From NCBI GenBank assembly GCA_004335635.1, contig QAXH01006164.1, positions 875 to 64,874 of the forward strand: a stretch of DNA of 64,000 nucleotides, read 5' to 3'. The translations under genes and the position numbers were made by a program. The notes under the pieces were generated by a model. It made no database searches. It worked only from the letters and a program-made list of their open reading frames with translations, and was not told the DNA's origin. This DNA is from Chloromonas sp. AAM2 (lineage: Eukaryota; Chlorophyta; Chlorophyceae; Chlamydomonadales; Chlamydomonadaceae). The stretch's first letter is position 1. The number at the start of each line of letters is the position of its first letter. Shown here piece by piece: positions 28,101 through 39,091 of this stretch.

Positions 28101-30149
28101 GCACCCACCACCTTGCCATCCTTGTTCTGCATACATGGGCAAAACAACCGCACAATGGTACTTCTCAACAAGGCCGGCGAGGGCCACGATGCAGCCATGG
28201 GAGCGTTTAGTGCATGGAACGATAGTCACAACAATTCTACGTTGAGCTGGAGGCATGGCGCTGTTGAGCTTGGCAACTTGCAGCTGCATGGTGCCATGCT
28301 TTTGTATTTGCTGCAATACTGCTGTGAGTGAAGTTTCCTTCACCTGCCCTCTGTCATTCGCGCATGAGTGAACTGACCTTCAACAAGTGTGTTGCCTCCA
28401 TGTAGTTCGTGGTTGCTGCGCCAGCTGCTGCGGCTGTGCATGCCAGCGTGACGGCCAAGCGAGCGTCGTCAAACTGTCCGTCATAGTACATGATCTGCGC
28501 AGTGTATGAATGCACACAGCATCGACTCATGACACGGCGGCCATGTCATGCATCACTCATGCAAAACAGCACAGCACAAGGCGCCACATGAAGCACAAAG
28601 CAGGCTGGTTTTCCTGGTAGAATTGCCGCAAAATCATTCCTTGCTCACCCCTCCTTTCAGGTTGCGTCCATGAAGTTGCGTGGCCAGGGTTGGCAGCCAT
28701 GAGAGTGACTCAGTGGGTCCAACATACTTGGACAAGATCAGGCTGGTGCTGCCAGCCACCAGATCATATGCCTACGAAAGGGTGCACAGACAGCTTGACT
28801 CACAACATTGCAGCTCATCATTTGCCTTGCACGCAGCAGAACAACTGCATCTGGGTTCAGACCAGTGTCGTATGTCAGGTTCAGTGAGCAACAATGGACT
28901 TGCAGCGACCTTGGCCAAAAGTAGGTCAAAAATGCAGGCTACTGGGTGTGCTGTACCGTGCTCCGACAACGCTGCCTGTTCAAGAATCGTCCTGTTCGTG
29001 AATCATGTAGCAGCTGAAGCACACAAATGACTTCAACTGTGCAATGGGTAGTTTGCCGCCTGATCTGCCATACGCTGGCGCAGGGTGGTTGGCGGGTTTC
29101 TAGTGCTGATCCATGCATCGCTGACGCTGAGCAGAGAGCTGTGGACTTGCCTTCATGCCTGCCCAATAGTAAGGCACCTCCCACCACTTGTAACACGGCT
29201 GCGCAGGCAAACAGTCAGCAACAGGCAAGCAGCAGCCTTCAGCAACACAAAATACAGGATATGCCGTCACTGGTATGCCTGTGTTGTTCAGATTAGGACG
29301 TCATTGCAGGCCAATTTGCACCCACCCAAGCCCCGACTAACACTGCTGTTACAGTTGCAGACACACGCACACGCGCAAATGCATGCTATTCCTGCAACTC
29401 ACAGTGAGGATTGCGAGTGGCCTGCTGAGATGGGGCGCATTCTCCAGCAAGGTCTTGCGCTCATGCAGCGCCTCGTAAACCAGCTTGAGCTGGCTGTAGT
29501 CGAATCCCATCACAGCCTTTTCCAAGTACCGCACACCTCCATGGACCAGCTTGGTCGACTTGCTGGATGTGCCTGATGCCCAATCCTCACGCTCTATCAT
29601 GGCGGTGCGCAGGCCTCTGCATGCGAGAGTGAAGATCAACTGTTGCATGTTTAGCTCGCATACCTAAGCAGCGGAAAGCGTTGCTGCGCATGCTGAGCAC
29701 TGCTCAACGTCCAGACTCATCCGGACCGCAGATACGCACAACAGACCGTGCTCAGACTATGGCATGGTATCGATGCGCTGGTGGCTTGGAGCAGGCGCGG
29801 TTGCGTGGTAAGGCACATATGGTTCCGACACCCCCTACCTCCCATATCAAAACCTCGTCCCAGATGAGTATGCTGATTGTAAGCCGAGATTAGCGCCATA
29901 CCTGGTGGCTGCATCAACGGCACAGCCTGTGCCAGTCGCTCCTCCTCCGATGATGAGGATGTCGAAGGGCTTGTCCACGCTGCTATCATGCAGGCGTGTT
30001 AGTTGCTGTGCCCGGCTGGGCACCACGTCCGACATGACGGGTGCTCCAGGCGCAGTGCCTGCGCTCGCTGAACCCCATACTGGCGTGACTGCCAACCCTG
30101 CTGCAGCGCTGGCGAGCGCCACGGGGCCCCATCGTAGCGAGGACCACAT
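25106..30149 (-). CDS. Mitochondrial FAD-dependent glycerol-3-phosphate dehydrogenase (12 exons)
   Basis: The enzyme oxidises sn-glycerol 3-phosphate to dihydroxyacetone phosphate and passes electrons through FAD to quinone. Exons (5' to 3'): 30149-29902, 29616-29403, 29198-29151, 28771-28649, 28494-28378, 28126-27993, 27618-27528, 27316-27239, 26966-26792, 26462-26272, 25909-25676, 25375-25106; 640 aa, all phases matching. An Arg/Ala/Trp-rich leader precedes the FAD-binding IIGGGATGTG (residues 66-75). Family blocks follow: ASGTSSKSTKLVHGGVRYLE, PCYKWWEVPYYWAG, MYYDGQFDDARLAV, LVINATGPF, VFLLPWQNHLIAGTTD, WSGIRPL and MLNVTGGKWTTYRRMAEETV. The C-terminal RLAFVDYRAA region matches the FAD-GPDH tail; I see no EF-hand, as in plant and bacterial forms. 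It is homologous to plant SDP6 and bacterial GlpD. Intron 3 has a GC donor. Confidence 0.95.
28772..29150 (-). other. GC-AG intron of the glycerol-3-phosphate dehydrogenase gene
   Basis: Exon 3 (48 nt, PCYKWWEVPYYWAGMK) ends ATGAAG and the intron begins GCAAGT, the canonical GC-AG donor consensus. The next exon starts after TTTCGTAG with AYDLVAG. No GT donor nearby keeps the family sequence. Confidence 0.88.
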
Positions 30150-31275
30150 GGCTGGTCAAGATTTCAAGCTCCGCAATCCGATCGAGCTGATCAAGCGTAT
30201 GTGACTGATATTTCTTCGCGTATAAACCTGAGATTGCGGCCGATGGTTGGATGATGAGCGTTCCGATGTCCAGCAGTGTCACAGCGGTTTCGGTGTGAAG
30301 CCTGCGTTGAAGATATCTCTACAAGGTTGTACCATATTCTAATGCACTACGTTCCTGGGTTATCTTGTGACCTCGCATCACTGTGTGACTTCACAAGGGC
30401 TGTCTCCACCTTCTTTTCACCTGCCCTCAACTCGACTCGCTTCGGGCTTTACTGCCAAAGCGCGCTGGCCTATTGCCAACATGCCAGCAATGTGTCGCTC
30501 GTGCGTGCAGGACGTCCCCGGCCGCCCGCAGGTTGCAAAATTTGAAATTCGGTCAGCCCAACGATCGCTTTGGCGCAGCAAACATTGTACAGCAATCAGA
30601 AATGCTACGGGATTGTCTGACTTGCTCGAGGTGCCTGCGCAAGGCCTCGGTTTTCCAGTCTGACAGACGTAGGCCTCTCGCGCGCAAATAAAGGAGCCTC
30701 CGGCGCTATTCCTATCTAGACAGAGGGCCAAGTAGGTTGGTGTCTCAGCGCATCCTGCTGAGTGCGCTGCAAATTCATGCCCGGCCTAAAAGCCAGTACA
30801 GCTACTCATGCATTCATCAGACACCCTTTCCGAGTTCTGCTTTGTGCATGATCCCTTGATCTGTTGACTCGGTGTGACTGGGGCACATAGTTGCCTCGAT
30901 AATTTGCCTGAATAGTTTGCCTTAATAATTGGATAGATTAGAGCTCATCAGCGTAAGTGCATGGGTAGTGCATTAATGCGAGAAAGCAGGGGCCAACGAT
31001 CCAAGGGTTAGATTGGGGTTAGAAATTGTTTTGCCTCGCATTGAGGACTGCCATTGAGTGGACGCAAGGCGGGCTTGCCACCATTGAGCAGCTTCATCCT
31101 GGCCACGATCTAGTGACCTTGGTGTGGCCTGTCGACACTGTACTGTGGCCACAGGAGCATGGTAGCATCTGGCACACATGTATGGCGGCAGATGCCATCA
31201 AAATGACGATGCCGTTCTAATACTCAGTGAGGCCGGACAGTGGGCTGCCCCCTTGTCACACATCACGAGTGCAAC
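30150..31275. other. Region upstream of the glycerol-3-phosphate dehydrogenase gene
   Basis: Presumed promoter and 5' UTR. Several short open frames, none recognisable. Confidence 0.4.
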
Positions 31276-31850
31276 CAGAAGTTTGCCAGTTCTGGGACAC
31301 TTTTTGCGTCCTGCACTGAAACCAGTGGTAATGCTCTTCTGTTGGATCTGATGTGTCTGTATGTGCGTGTGAATGAGTTGAATTGTCGGTGAAGTCTGGG
31401 GTATGTTCGCCGCGAAGGATGCATCTGCTTGACTGTGACCTCAAAAGAGGTGTTAATCCCAGTGAAAGACAATTTGACACAACGGCCTCTTGTGGCGGGC
31501 AGGCACGCGCAGAACAATCTCAGGGTTTGCGTCACTGGTCGTAAGGCCAGGGCACACAGAGAATACCAATCAGGCGCCCACGACACAGCTCTCAAACACC
31601 ACCACTCACAACAGGACGTACAAGTGACAGGTCTTAACCTCACTGTCTTGTGGACAAGGACAAGGACACATTTGCGTTCAATCACCCTGAAAGAAAAACT
31701 CTAGGTTTATCAAAGCACAGCAGCCAGATTGACACATACACACACACACACACACTTACACACACACACACACTCATACACATGTTTTTGCTGAGGCACA
31801 CCGGTGCCAGCGTCAGTCCCAGGAATTGTCCCAGAACTGGCAAACTTCTG
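31276..31850. mobile_element. Candidate 575-bp element with 24-bp perfect inverted ends
   Basis: The left end at 31276-31299 and the right end at 31827-31850 are exact reverse complements over 24 bp (core GTTTGCCAGTTCTGGGACA). Inside are an (AC)n tract at 31735-31781 and, in reverse, a block matching 38325-38500 (shared CAACAGAAGAGCATTACCAC and TGGTTTCAGTG). The right end recurs alone elsewhere, so this may be a MITE-like element or two oppositely oriented copies of a single-ended repeat. No clear target-site duplication was found. Confidence 0.55.
31735..31781. repeat. Interrupted (AC)n microsatellite
   Basis: AC tract with two single-base interruptions, about 45 bp upstream of the right end of the 31276-31850 element. 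Confidence 0.9.
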
Positions 31851-32226
31851 CTGGAGGTTGGAATGGTGCAGTTGGTGGAGCGTAGCCGGAAAGCTAGGAG
31901 ACGCCTGGCCAACGTTGGGGCCCTCATCCACCAGGACGGGCTGCAGCTGGTGCTGCTGAGCGTCCTGGTGGGCGTGTCTGTTGTGAGCCCGTCGCACCAC
32001 ATTTCCCATGAAGGCCGCCAGCCTGAATGCCATCAGCCGCGCCTGGGCAGTGTGGCCTGCACCTACTGCCTGTCCACCTGCACCTGCTGTGCTGCAGAGT
32101 GTAGATGCTACTGCTGGCTGGCCTGAGTCTGCCGCAAACTGCCCGGTATCAGCGGTGCGAATGGCTGCAGCGGTGCCCCCTTTGAGCTCCATGTGTTGCA
32201 TGCAGTCCAGGGGATGGCGCACCGGT

Positions 32227-32543
32227 GATGCAGCAAACGCAACAGATGCAGGCCATCCTGCAGTAATCCCAAGCATCTACAGGCGGACTTGCAGCAGGTG
32301 CAGGCGGATGCGCAGCAGGTGCAGCAGATACTGCAGAACGTGGAGACTATGCAGGCTGGGCAGGCGGCATTCATGGCGGATGCGGAGCGACGAGCTCTCA
32401 ACAAGCATTCCCAGTTGGCGGGAAGTGTCCTAACTTTGGCCAGGCGCCTCTCAATTCCCAGGTTACAAGGAGGGAGTGCACACCATGAAGCACGTCCAAC
32501 ACAAACATCAACTGATTGCGCAAATTGCAAAAATTTCTCCTAG
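32227..32543 (+). pseudogene. Gln-rich coiled-coil ORF fragment, unknown
   Basis: From 32241 an ATG frame (MQQTQQMQAILQ) runs to a stop; a shifted frame continues with heptad-like DLQQVQADAQQVQQILQNV and MQAGQAAFMADAERRAL, then ends at 32543. This looks like one coiled-coil coding segment broken by a small indel. I do not recognise the family; a gag-like or host coiled-coil fragment are both possible. Near 32461, TTACAAGGAGGGAGTGCACA is shared with 63402, where it leads into an S1 copy. Confidence 0.25.
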
Positions 32544-33630
32544 TGAAGGGGAATCTGGCCGTGTCAGCAAGGGGTGGTGAGTCCCTTGAAGCCATCACCC
32601 CACAGAAAGCATCCCGCTAGTCACTAGTGTGCGTCTTCTAGTATGACGTCACCTTCAAATTGAAACGGAAACACTCCAATCGACTCATGGCCCCTCTGAT
32701 TCTCTCCAGCCACGCGTATTCTCCAATAATCATCACATTGACAACAGGCCATGTCTGACACTCCCAGAGTTTTACTTTGACTTGACACCGGTGTAGGTTA
32801 CATGAGCTGCATCAGCTCAACCAGCAGCAGATGGGCGCACTGGCGGTGCGTGACAAGGGCACATTCACAGGCACAGAGGGAGGGTTGATCAGCGGATGTA
32901 GGGTTTGACGTAACATGGATTTGGCCGCCAGATGCAGTATAGCGCGACTATTCAACTACAATTCTTAAAAGCGGACTTGGACCACTCAGAGCGATATCTC
33001 TGAAGGGACACCACTCTTTGGCATGGGCGAGGCCCGACGACTCTGTGCTGCTCCGGGTAGCCTGCTGCTGCTGTACCTGCTTTGCGTTTGTACGTTGCCT
33101 GTGCTTATGCTTCGCTAATCGCTTTGCTCTTCGACGTTTCAACGGCTTGCTCCTTTGTTCGTAGGCAGGGTCAGAATCCATTGCCACTTTTAATGTATCT
33201 CAGATTCACTCAGACTCACTTAGCTTGCGATAGCAGATATACGACGATGCAAACAACAATCAGCTCACCTGTGGGCAGACGAAATACCACGACTGCCCAT
33301 CAGAGCAAGCCCCACGAGATTAAACTCAAAGCTCAACCGTTACTGACTGTTTCTCTGAAACGATATGCAAGCCATAAAAGATGAACCATGTCAGCTTGAA
33401 GATGTCCATACTTCAACGTCTTGGACGTTCCAACTTCTCGGTGCCTTGCAGGTCGTTTGCAGGTCTACTGTTGAAACCAATTCTAGGGATGGCTATATGG
33501 TAGAGAGGTGGCTTAGCCGAGGCAAGTGGCGGCAACACATGTGCGGACGGACTTAAGGTGGGTCTCGTTGGATGTTAACCGGAAGGGTGTGGTGGCCAGC
33601 TGGAACACACATGGGGTTTTACCAGAGTTT

Positions 33631-33765
33631 GACACGGGCTGACGCACTACACGCGATCATCAAAGCCAATTTACAGTGGGTTTGATACCACTCAGAACGA
33701 TATCTCCACAATGACAATTGTGCCCAAAATGAGACCACTAGAGATGCCCCTGGCAATGGTAGTTG
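33631..33765 (+). repeat. Dispersed repeat family S1, copy 4
   Basis: Contains GACACGGGCTGACGCACTAC, then GTGGGTTTGATACCACTCAG, AACGATATCTCCACAATGAC, AATGAGACCACTAGAGATGC and CCCTGGCAATGGTAG. It is collinear with 16435-16575. Confidence 0.8.
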
Positions 33766-34577
33766 GTTGGGCTCGAACAATTGCTTGATGACATGGCACA
33801 GCTGGGCATGCCATGCCAAAGATGGCCGTAACCTGTTGGAGGGTTTGCGCCCAGACGCAACTGCGCAACTGGTGGCCTATGCCGTTGACAACACCCCAAT
33901 TGCAAGTGCACCAACCACCTCTTACGTGAGTGATGTGTGGCGTGATGGCCAAGTCACCCACTTATGGTTGCAGTTTGGGGACGGATGGCTCGCACAGCAA
34001 GGGCACTGCATTTGTTTCCATGGCATGCAAACAGGGCAAACCACTCGCAGCCCTCAGCGCTCACCCAGGCTCTGGCTGGCCTGGAGCATCAAACCCATGC
34101 GCTCTACTACCTGACACGCTGCACCTTGCTGGGTGGCTGGCGATTTGCGACGGAGACCCCTGTAACACAGGGACCCGCTTGCCAAGCTCCAGGCGCCTTC
34201 TGGCCCAAGGCTGACTGTCCAGGTTCTGACTGTCCTGCAGGAGGAGGACCCGTCACAGTACGTTACCACCATGTCATGTGCGATGATGCCGTTACTGTTG
34301 CTGCTGGACCAGCTGCTAGCGTTTGTGCAGCATGAGCTCGAGCAAAGGAATTCTCAGGTGTGCCACCGGGACAAGGCGTGGCAAGAAGGTGGTGCAGCCC
34401 TGCCACCACTGCTGACGACCAAGGCTTGTGGGAGTCGGACAGGAAGAGCGGCCGGTCACCAGGTCAATGGAGTAGATGTCATAGTGCGGGGGTGGCGAGA
34501 TGAGGCCCTCACCAGGCGACATGTGCTTGTAACCTCAGAAGGAACAAAAAACAAACAAAAGACAGAGCGCAACAGGT

Positions 34578-35060
34578 AGAGCAACCCAACCACCCCTCCT
34601 CCAGACCCAGGCTAGAAACCAGAGGCCAGAGGCAAGCAGACAGGAAGCACACACATGCGCAAGGCATGGCAGTCAGGACACGCACAATACACCGCGCGCA
34701 GGCCACAGCCGCAGACCTCAGCAAAAAAGCCAACCCTCCTCTTGTTCCAGAGCAGAGAGAGCCACACGCACTGCCGGGGACCAGCTCACTTTGCAGAAAA
34801 AGAAAGACGACCAGGTCAATTCAACGGCCTGATGGAGAGAGATGCTTACAACCACGGTGACCAGGTAACAGATAACCACGGTCAACAGGCAACAGGCAAA
34901 GCAACCGACCCAACCACCATGCCTCTAGAACCCCAGGCTAACAACCAGAAACAGGTAGACAGGCGGCATCATTACACAAACACACGGGCCACAGACAGAC
35001 AGGGACACAGACAACACACCACACGCGGGTCCAAGCCAGAGGTCCCAGCAACACAACAGG
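34578..35060. repeat. Diverged direct duplication upstream of the tRNA
   Basis: The segment from about 34578 (AACCCAACCACCCCTCC...AGACCCAGGCTAGAAACCAG) recurs from about 34910 (AACCCAACCACCATGCCTCT...AACCCCAGGCTAACAACCAG). The following A/C-rich sequences also align loosely. The offset is roughly 330 bp and the copies are well diverged. Confidence 0.55.
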
Positions 35061-35208
35061 CAATACATCAGGAGGAACAGCGCCATCACGAGTTTTCCCC
35101 ACTGTGCCTGGACTGTACATGTAATGTTGAAATCACGAGCTGCCGACGCCGCTTGCCCACGTGCAATCCCTGAAGAAACTGAAGTCAACCGATCAAACAG
35201 TTCGGTGC

Positions 35209-35281
35209 GCCCTCGTGTCTCAATGGATAGAGTATCTGACTTCTAATCAGAAGGTTGTGGGTTCGAGTCCCACCGGGGGCG
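35209..35281 (+). tRNA. tRNA-Arg (anticodon UCU)
   Basis: A complete cloverleaf: acceptor 5' GCCCTCG pairs with CGGGGGC (one U-G), anticodon stem TCTGA/TCAGA with loop CTTCTAA (anticodon TCT at 35242-35244), and T-arm GTGGG-TTCGAGT-CCCAC holding a perfect B-box. The discriminator base is G; no encoded CCA, as in nuclear genes. No intron. It decodes AGA. Confidence 0.95.
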
Positions 35282-36784
35282 ACTGTTATTTTGCTGCATA
35301 ATTGCATTACACAGCACGTCGCCTCAGAAATTCGTCCAGAACGACAAGGTCAGACCAGACGTAGAGCCGAACAAAAAGGAGTGTCACCTGGACAAAAGCA
35401 GCGATGAGCATGCTGGATTGCAGGTGACCTCACCACTGATCATGCTCAGCCAGAACACACTGAGCACTACTTCTGGTCTAGGCGTTGGCCCATGGAAGGT
35501 GGATTGGACACTATGCAAGCCCATGACACTACAAAAGCTGTCGTTATGACAACTGGCGCTATGACCATGGCGCTGCGTCAGCCCGTGTAATTCCTGTCAT
35601 GAGGCTATTTCGCAATACCTTCACTTGCCAAATACTTCTCATACGCTGCACAGGCACAAGCGGATCTAACAGACAGACGTGTTTTGGCTGTCTAACTAAC
35701 AAGAGTGATTTTACTTGGTATAGCAGGCATAGGTGAGACATGGCTGTGCGCAAGGCAGCGGCTTACAGTACAGTCATGAGCTGTCCACCTGATGATGACA
35801 AATTACCGTCCACCTAATCATGATTGTCCACCTGATGCTGACAAATTAACACTTCATCATGACCGTGCTTGCTGGCCCATTTTGCGTTCTTGTTACATGT
35901 GAAGACACAGCGTCCTCATCTGGTTGGATTTGGTTCCTAAGTTTCCTCGACACCTTCCTAACAACTTTTCTGACCACCTTCATCACCTTACTGGCCGCTA
36001 TGGCGTCCTCTGACGCCCAGCCTGTCCCACCCTCCCCAGCATATGTCGGCGTGATCTCGTCCGTTCCATCCACATAACTCCCCTGCCCCTGTAAGCCGCT
36101 CGTGTTTGCATACACACCAAAAACAATGATTGACTTGAAGCACAAGGCCTGAATTGGTTCTAGTCAACTGACCCACCGTAAGCAAGCATGTGTTCAGAAC
36201 GTGTGCCGACTGTGTCGGTGGCCATGCCACTGTCCTAGATGTATCTTTCAGTTTTCAGTGCACACTCAAGTGCACCACAGCCTGAATGACGATGGTTGTA
36301 TTGTCTCGTAAAGGGCTATGAATTGTTCTCAGTGATACAATGTCGCATGAAAACAGTTGGAAATCATCCAAATTTAGGGAATATGCGGGAAATCACATCT
36401 GACAAATCCTAAACCCAAAACTCACCGAGTCACTCACTATTGGCAGGCCCTACACTGGCACCACTGGCGATCCTCTGCATTGTCATGCCAGTTCTAGACT
36501 GTGTCTGGCTTTAGGACAAGTGCAACGCCTTGCCCCTTGCTATCTAGCTTTGAAACAGCCCGTCTGCGAAACGTGTACGTGCAAGACCCACCTCTCGTTG
36601 TGCGATGCCATGCGTACCCGATTATCTGTTTCGTGTGGTTCTAGCCATAGGACTTTGCGTGTGTCTATCTGTAGCGCCTGTCCCATTTGGCGAACAAGCG
36701 TCAGATCTTTTATCAGTGCCATGGGCCAGTACGATCCTGCATAGCATTCCCAGGTATATGTGGGTGAGATGACATGGATGACTT
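35282..36784. other. Intergenic region between tRNA-Arg and retroelement fragment
   Basis: No recognisable gene. Short repeats of CCACCTGATGATGACAAATTA-like sequence occur near 35790-35850. Confidence 0.4.
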
Positions 36785-37345
36785 GTGAGACAGTGGAGCG
36801 AGACATCAGCTGACAACCATTGCTGCTTTAGAGTTGACGCACTCAGCCTGGAGATGCACAAATGCCAGGAGAAAGGGGTAAAAGGGTACAGAATGGCATA
36901 CCGCATTGACGGACAACTAGTCTCAGCACCCTCTGGGCAAGACGCACACATGGCCATTCTCATGTTGATGTATGCCGATGACCTGGTGCTCATGGCAGAC
37001 AATGCGGCAGGACTGGAAATAGCACTCCCGTTTCTGGAGCAGACAGCAGAGGAGTGGGGCATGAAACTCAACTACACTTTTTGTTTGGAAATAGTGACCT
37101 GGAACGCACACAGGCCATTCAATTGCAGGAAGGGCAAATACAGCATGTCAATGAGTTTCGCTATCTGGGCAGCATTCATCAAGGCTCTGTGTGGCCAGCA
37201 GGCAGGATTCAAACAGAGCACAGCGTGTGCATGCTTGCAGAAAATAGCTGGGTACGGCAGTAGAGTGGCTCTGCTTGTGAGCGCTACGGCTGAGGCTAGC
37301 GTCAGGGTTCTTAAGGGCTCGCAGCATGCTAAGAAGGGCTACTGA
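36785..37345 (+). pseudogene. Decayed non-LTR retrotransposon reverse transcriptase fragment
   Basis: The frame from 36785 encodes an RT active-site block, LMYADDLVLMADNAAGLEIA, followed by EEWGMKLNYT (the palm block before the conserved Lys). Conservation then moves to another frame (37054-37263), which encodes NEFRYLGSIHQGS, the block normally following it in LINE-type RTs. A frameshift at about 37050-37090 is therefore needed. No endonuclease or N-terminal RT domain is visible, so it is a truncated, non-functional copy. An AGAACTGGCAA repeat end lies about 1.15 kb downstream; whether it belongs to the same element is not established. Confidence 0.8.
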
Positions 37346-37865
37346 GTACGAGCGCGTCTGAGTTGGACCCGGTCAACGGTCAAAGGTCAACGTCTTGCGT
37401 TTTCCCCCCGTCAATTTGACATCGTCATTGACAAAGTTGACAATCCTCGCTTACAAGCTATGCAAAGGAAGGTGCGGACCTCTCATCGCACTGCCATGTA
37501 CGATGACATTGACGTAAAAAGTACGTGTCCAGCTGTGGCGTGGCGTGTAAGAATACGTTGTACAGCTGGCAGTTGGCGTGAATCCTCCATGCCATTGTCA
37601 AACATACACTGAGCTTGCATCCACATAAACACGGCCATGTTTATTTCAGACTATCATGGACTGCCTGCCACTCAATGTGTGCTGTGATACCAAAGGCCTA
37701 AAACTGGCATGTTCAGCACAAGGAGCTATGCTACTGCAACAGAATACCTGAGCCTTGTTGCTGGCTGTGGGCTGTGCTTCATTCTTCAACATAAACTGAC
37801 CAACACCACCCTCATCAGCATCACCACAGAGCACCTTGCCATACATTGCCACGCCCATCACACGC

Positions 37866-37945
37866 AGTTTCACGGGTCCCATGGCTGTGACCTGCGCCCT
37901 CACCATGTTTCCCAGCTGTGACCTGAGCCCTCACCATGTTTTCCA
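37866..37945. repeat. 31-bp tandem duplication
   Basis: GCTGTGACCTGCGCCCTCAC...ATGTTTCCCA is immediately repeated as GCTGTGACCTGAGCCCTCAC...ATGTTTTCCA. Confidence 0.85.
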
Positions 37946-38229
37946 TATGTTTCATGAGCAGTGCTCCCCTGGATGTGCTGTGAATGCCTGCCAGGCATGG
38001 TTCAACCATTTGATCATTTGCACACATGGGGCGCGCAGTAGCAAGTAGCATCCTTGGGGCATTTGATAGGACTTGTTCACGTCACGTGGTGGCCTGATTA
38101 GGAATTACAACATGGGATGTACTTCTGCAGTTCATGTGGACACTGTAAGGACGTTGACAAAGTATTGACGCAGTTGGGTCGTGCTTCACAGTTGGTTGTT
38201 TTTGGTAATGAACCAGTATCCATATGTTC

Positions 38230-38520
38230 CACCGTTGTCCCAGTACTAGCAGTGCACCATCGCCTACCAATACATCTTGTTTGGATGCACATGAAAGCCA
38301 CCTACACTGAGACCAACACAGCTTTTGTGGTCACAATCAAGCAGATGTGTCCTTCACGATGAACGTACCCCAAACTTCACCGACAAATCAACTCATTCAC
38401 ACGCACACACACACACGCACACACACACACACACACACACACCAGACCCAACAGAAGAGCATTACCACTGGTTTCAGTGCTAAACACAAGAATTGTCCCA
38501 GAACTGGCAACCGTTTTTTT
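38230..38520 (+). mobile_element. Copy of the AGAACTGGCAA-ended repeat, with (AC)n
   Basis: Contains CCCAGTACTAGCAGTGCACC, an AC tract (38401-38442), CAACAGAAGAGCATTACCAC, TGGTTTCAGTGC and the right end AATTGTCCCAGAACTGGCAA followed by a T-run. It aligns in reverse with 31276-31480, and both translate to similar peptides (VTIKQMCPSR / VTVKQMHPSR; NRRALPLVSV), suggesting a coding ancestor. Confidence 0.65.
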
Positions 38521-39091
38521 GAGAACCTGCTATTGACAAGTGTTACAAGTGATGGTAGTGGCATTGACCTGTGCTTCAGCATACGCTGGTTCTACTCGTG
38601 GCTAAAATAACCAGACATACAACAGCCAGGCGTCATAGTCAAGGAAATACGGCCAGTACTGCGTCATCGTTCAACATCGCGACCCGACAGGAGGGTCCAC
38701 GTGAAACACTGAAAGCTGCTCCTCAACAATCTGGAACATCATTATATCACAAAATCATCACGCTGCTCACATACTGAGGGCACCTGCATGGCAAGAGCAA
38801 GCAACAGTGTAGCGCAAGTGAACCAGCCGCATGCATGGCAGGGCAATGACTTGTGCAGATCGCAGACGGTTGATGCCCTCATCAGGTCACTGACCATACA
38901 GGCCGTGAAATAAGTATCGTTGCACAGGTCTGGGCTACAGAGCGAGCGGAGTTGCATCATGCACAGGACATCACAGGCATTGCAATCCGTGGTGGTTATT
39001 GGTCTCATCACAGGCATCGCAAACCGCCTTAACAAAATGCCGTCCGCGTTCACAGGCGCCAAGCTGCCAGTACGACCATCCAAGACACTTG

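Larger units (their letters stand above)
31851..35208. other. Gene-poor, repeat-rich region
   Basis: Besides the coiled-coil fragment and S1 copies (32965-33012 partial, 33631-33765), I see no gene with homology or splice support. A Lys/Arg-rich 79-codon frame at 32948-33187 (-) and a 172-codon His/Gln-rich frame at 34655-35173 (+) are not supported. A diverged direct duplication is described separately. Confidence 0.5.
37346..39091. other. Repeat-rich intergenic region
   Basis: Aside from the repeat copies above, no gene is supported. Confidence 0.45.

Noticed and set aside
31710..32276. 188-codon minus-strand ORF
   Set aside because: It runs through the right end of a repeat and an AC tract (translated as Cys-Val runs); Ala-rich composition only.
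34655..35173. 172-codon His/Gln-rich plus-strand ORF
   Set aside because: Derived from A/C-rich duplicated DNA; no domain and no splice context.
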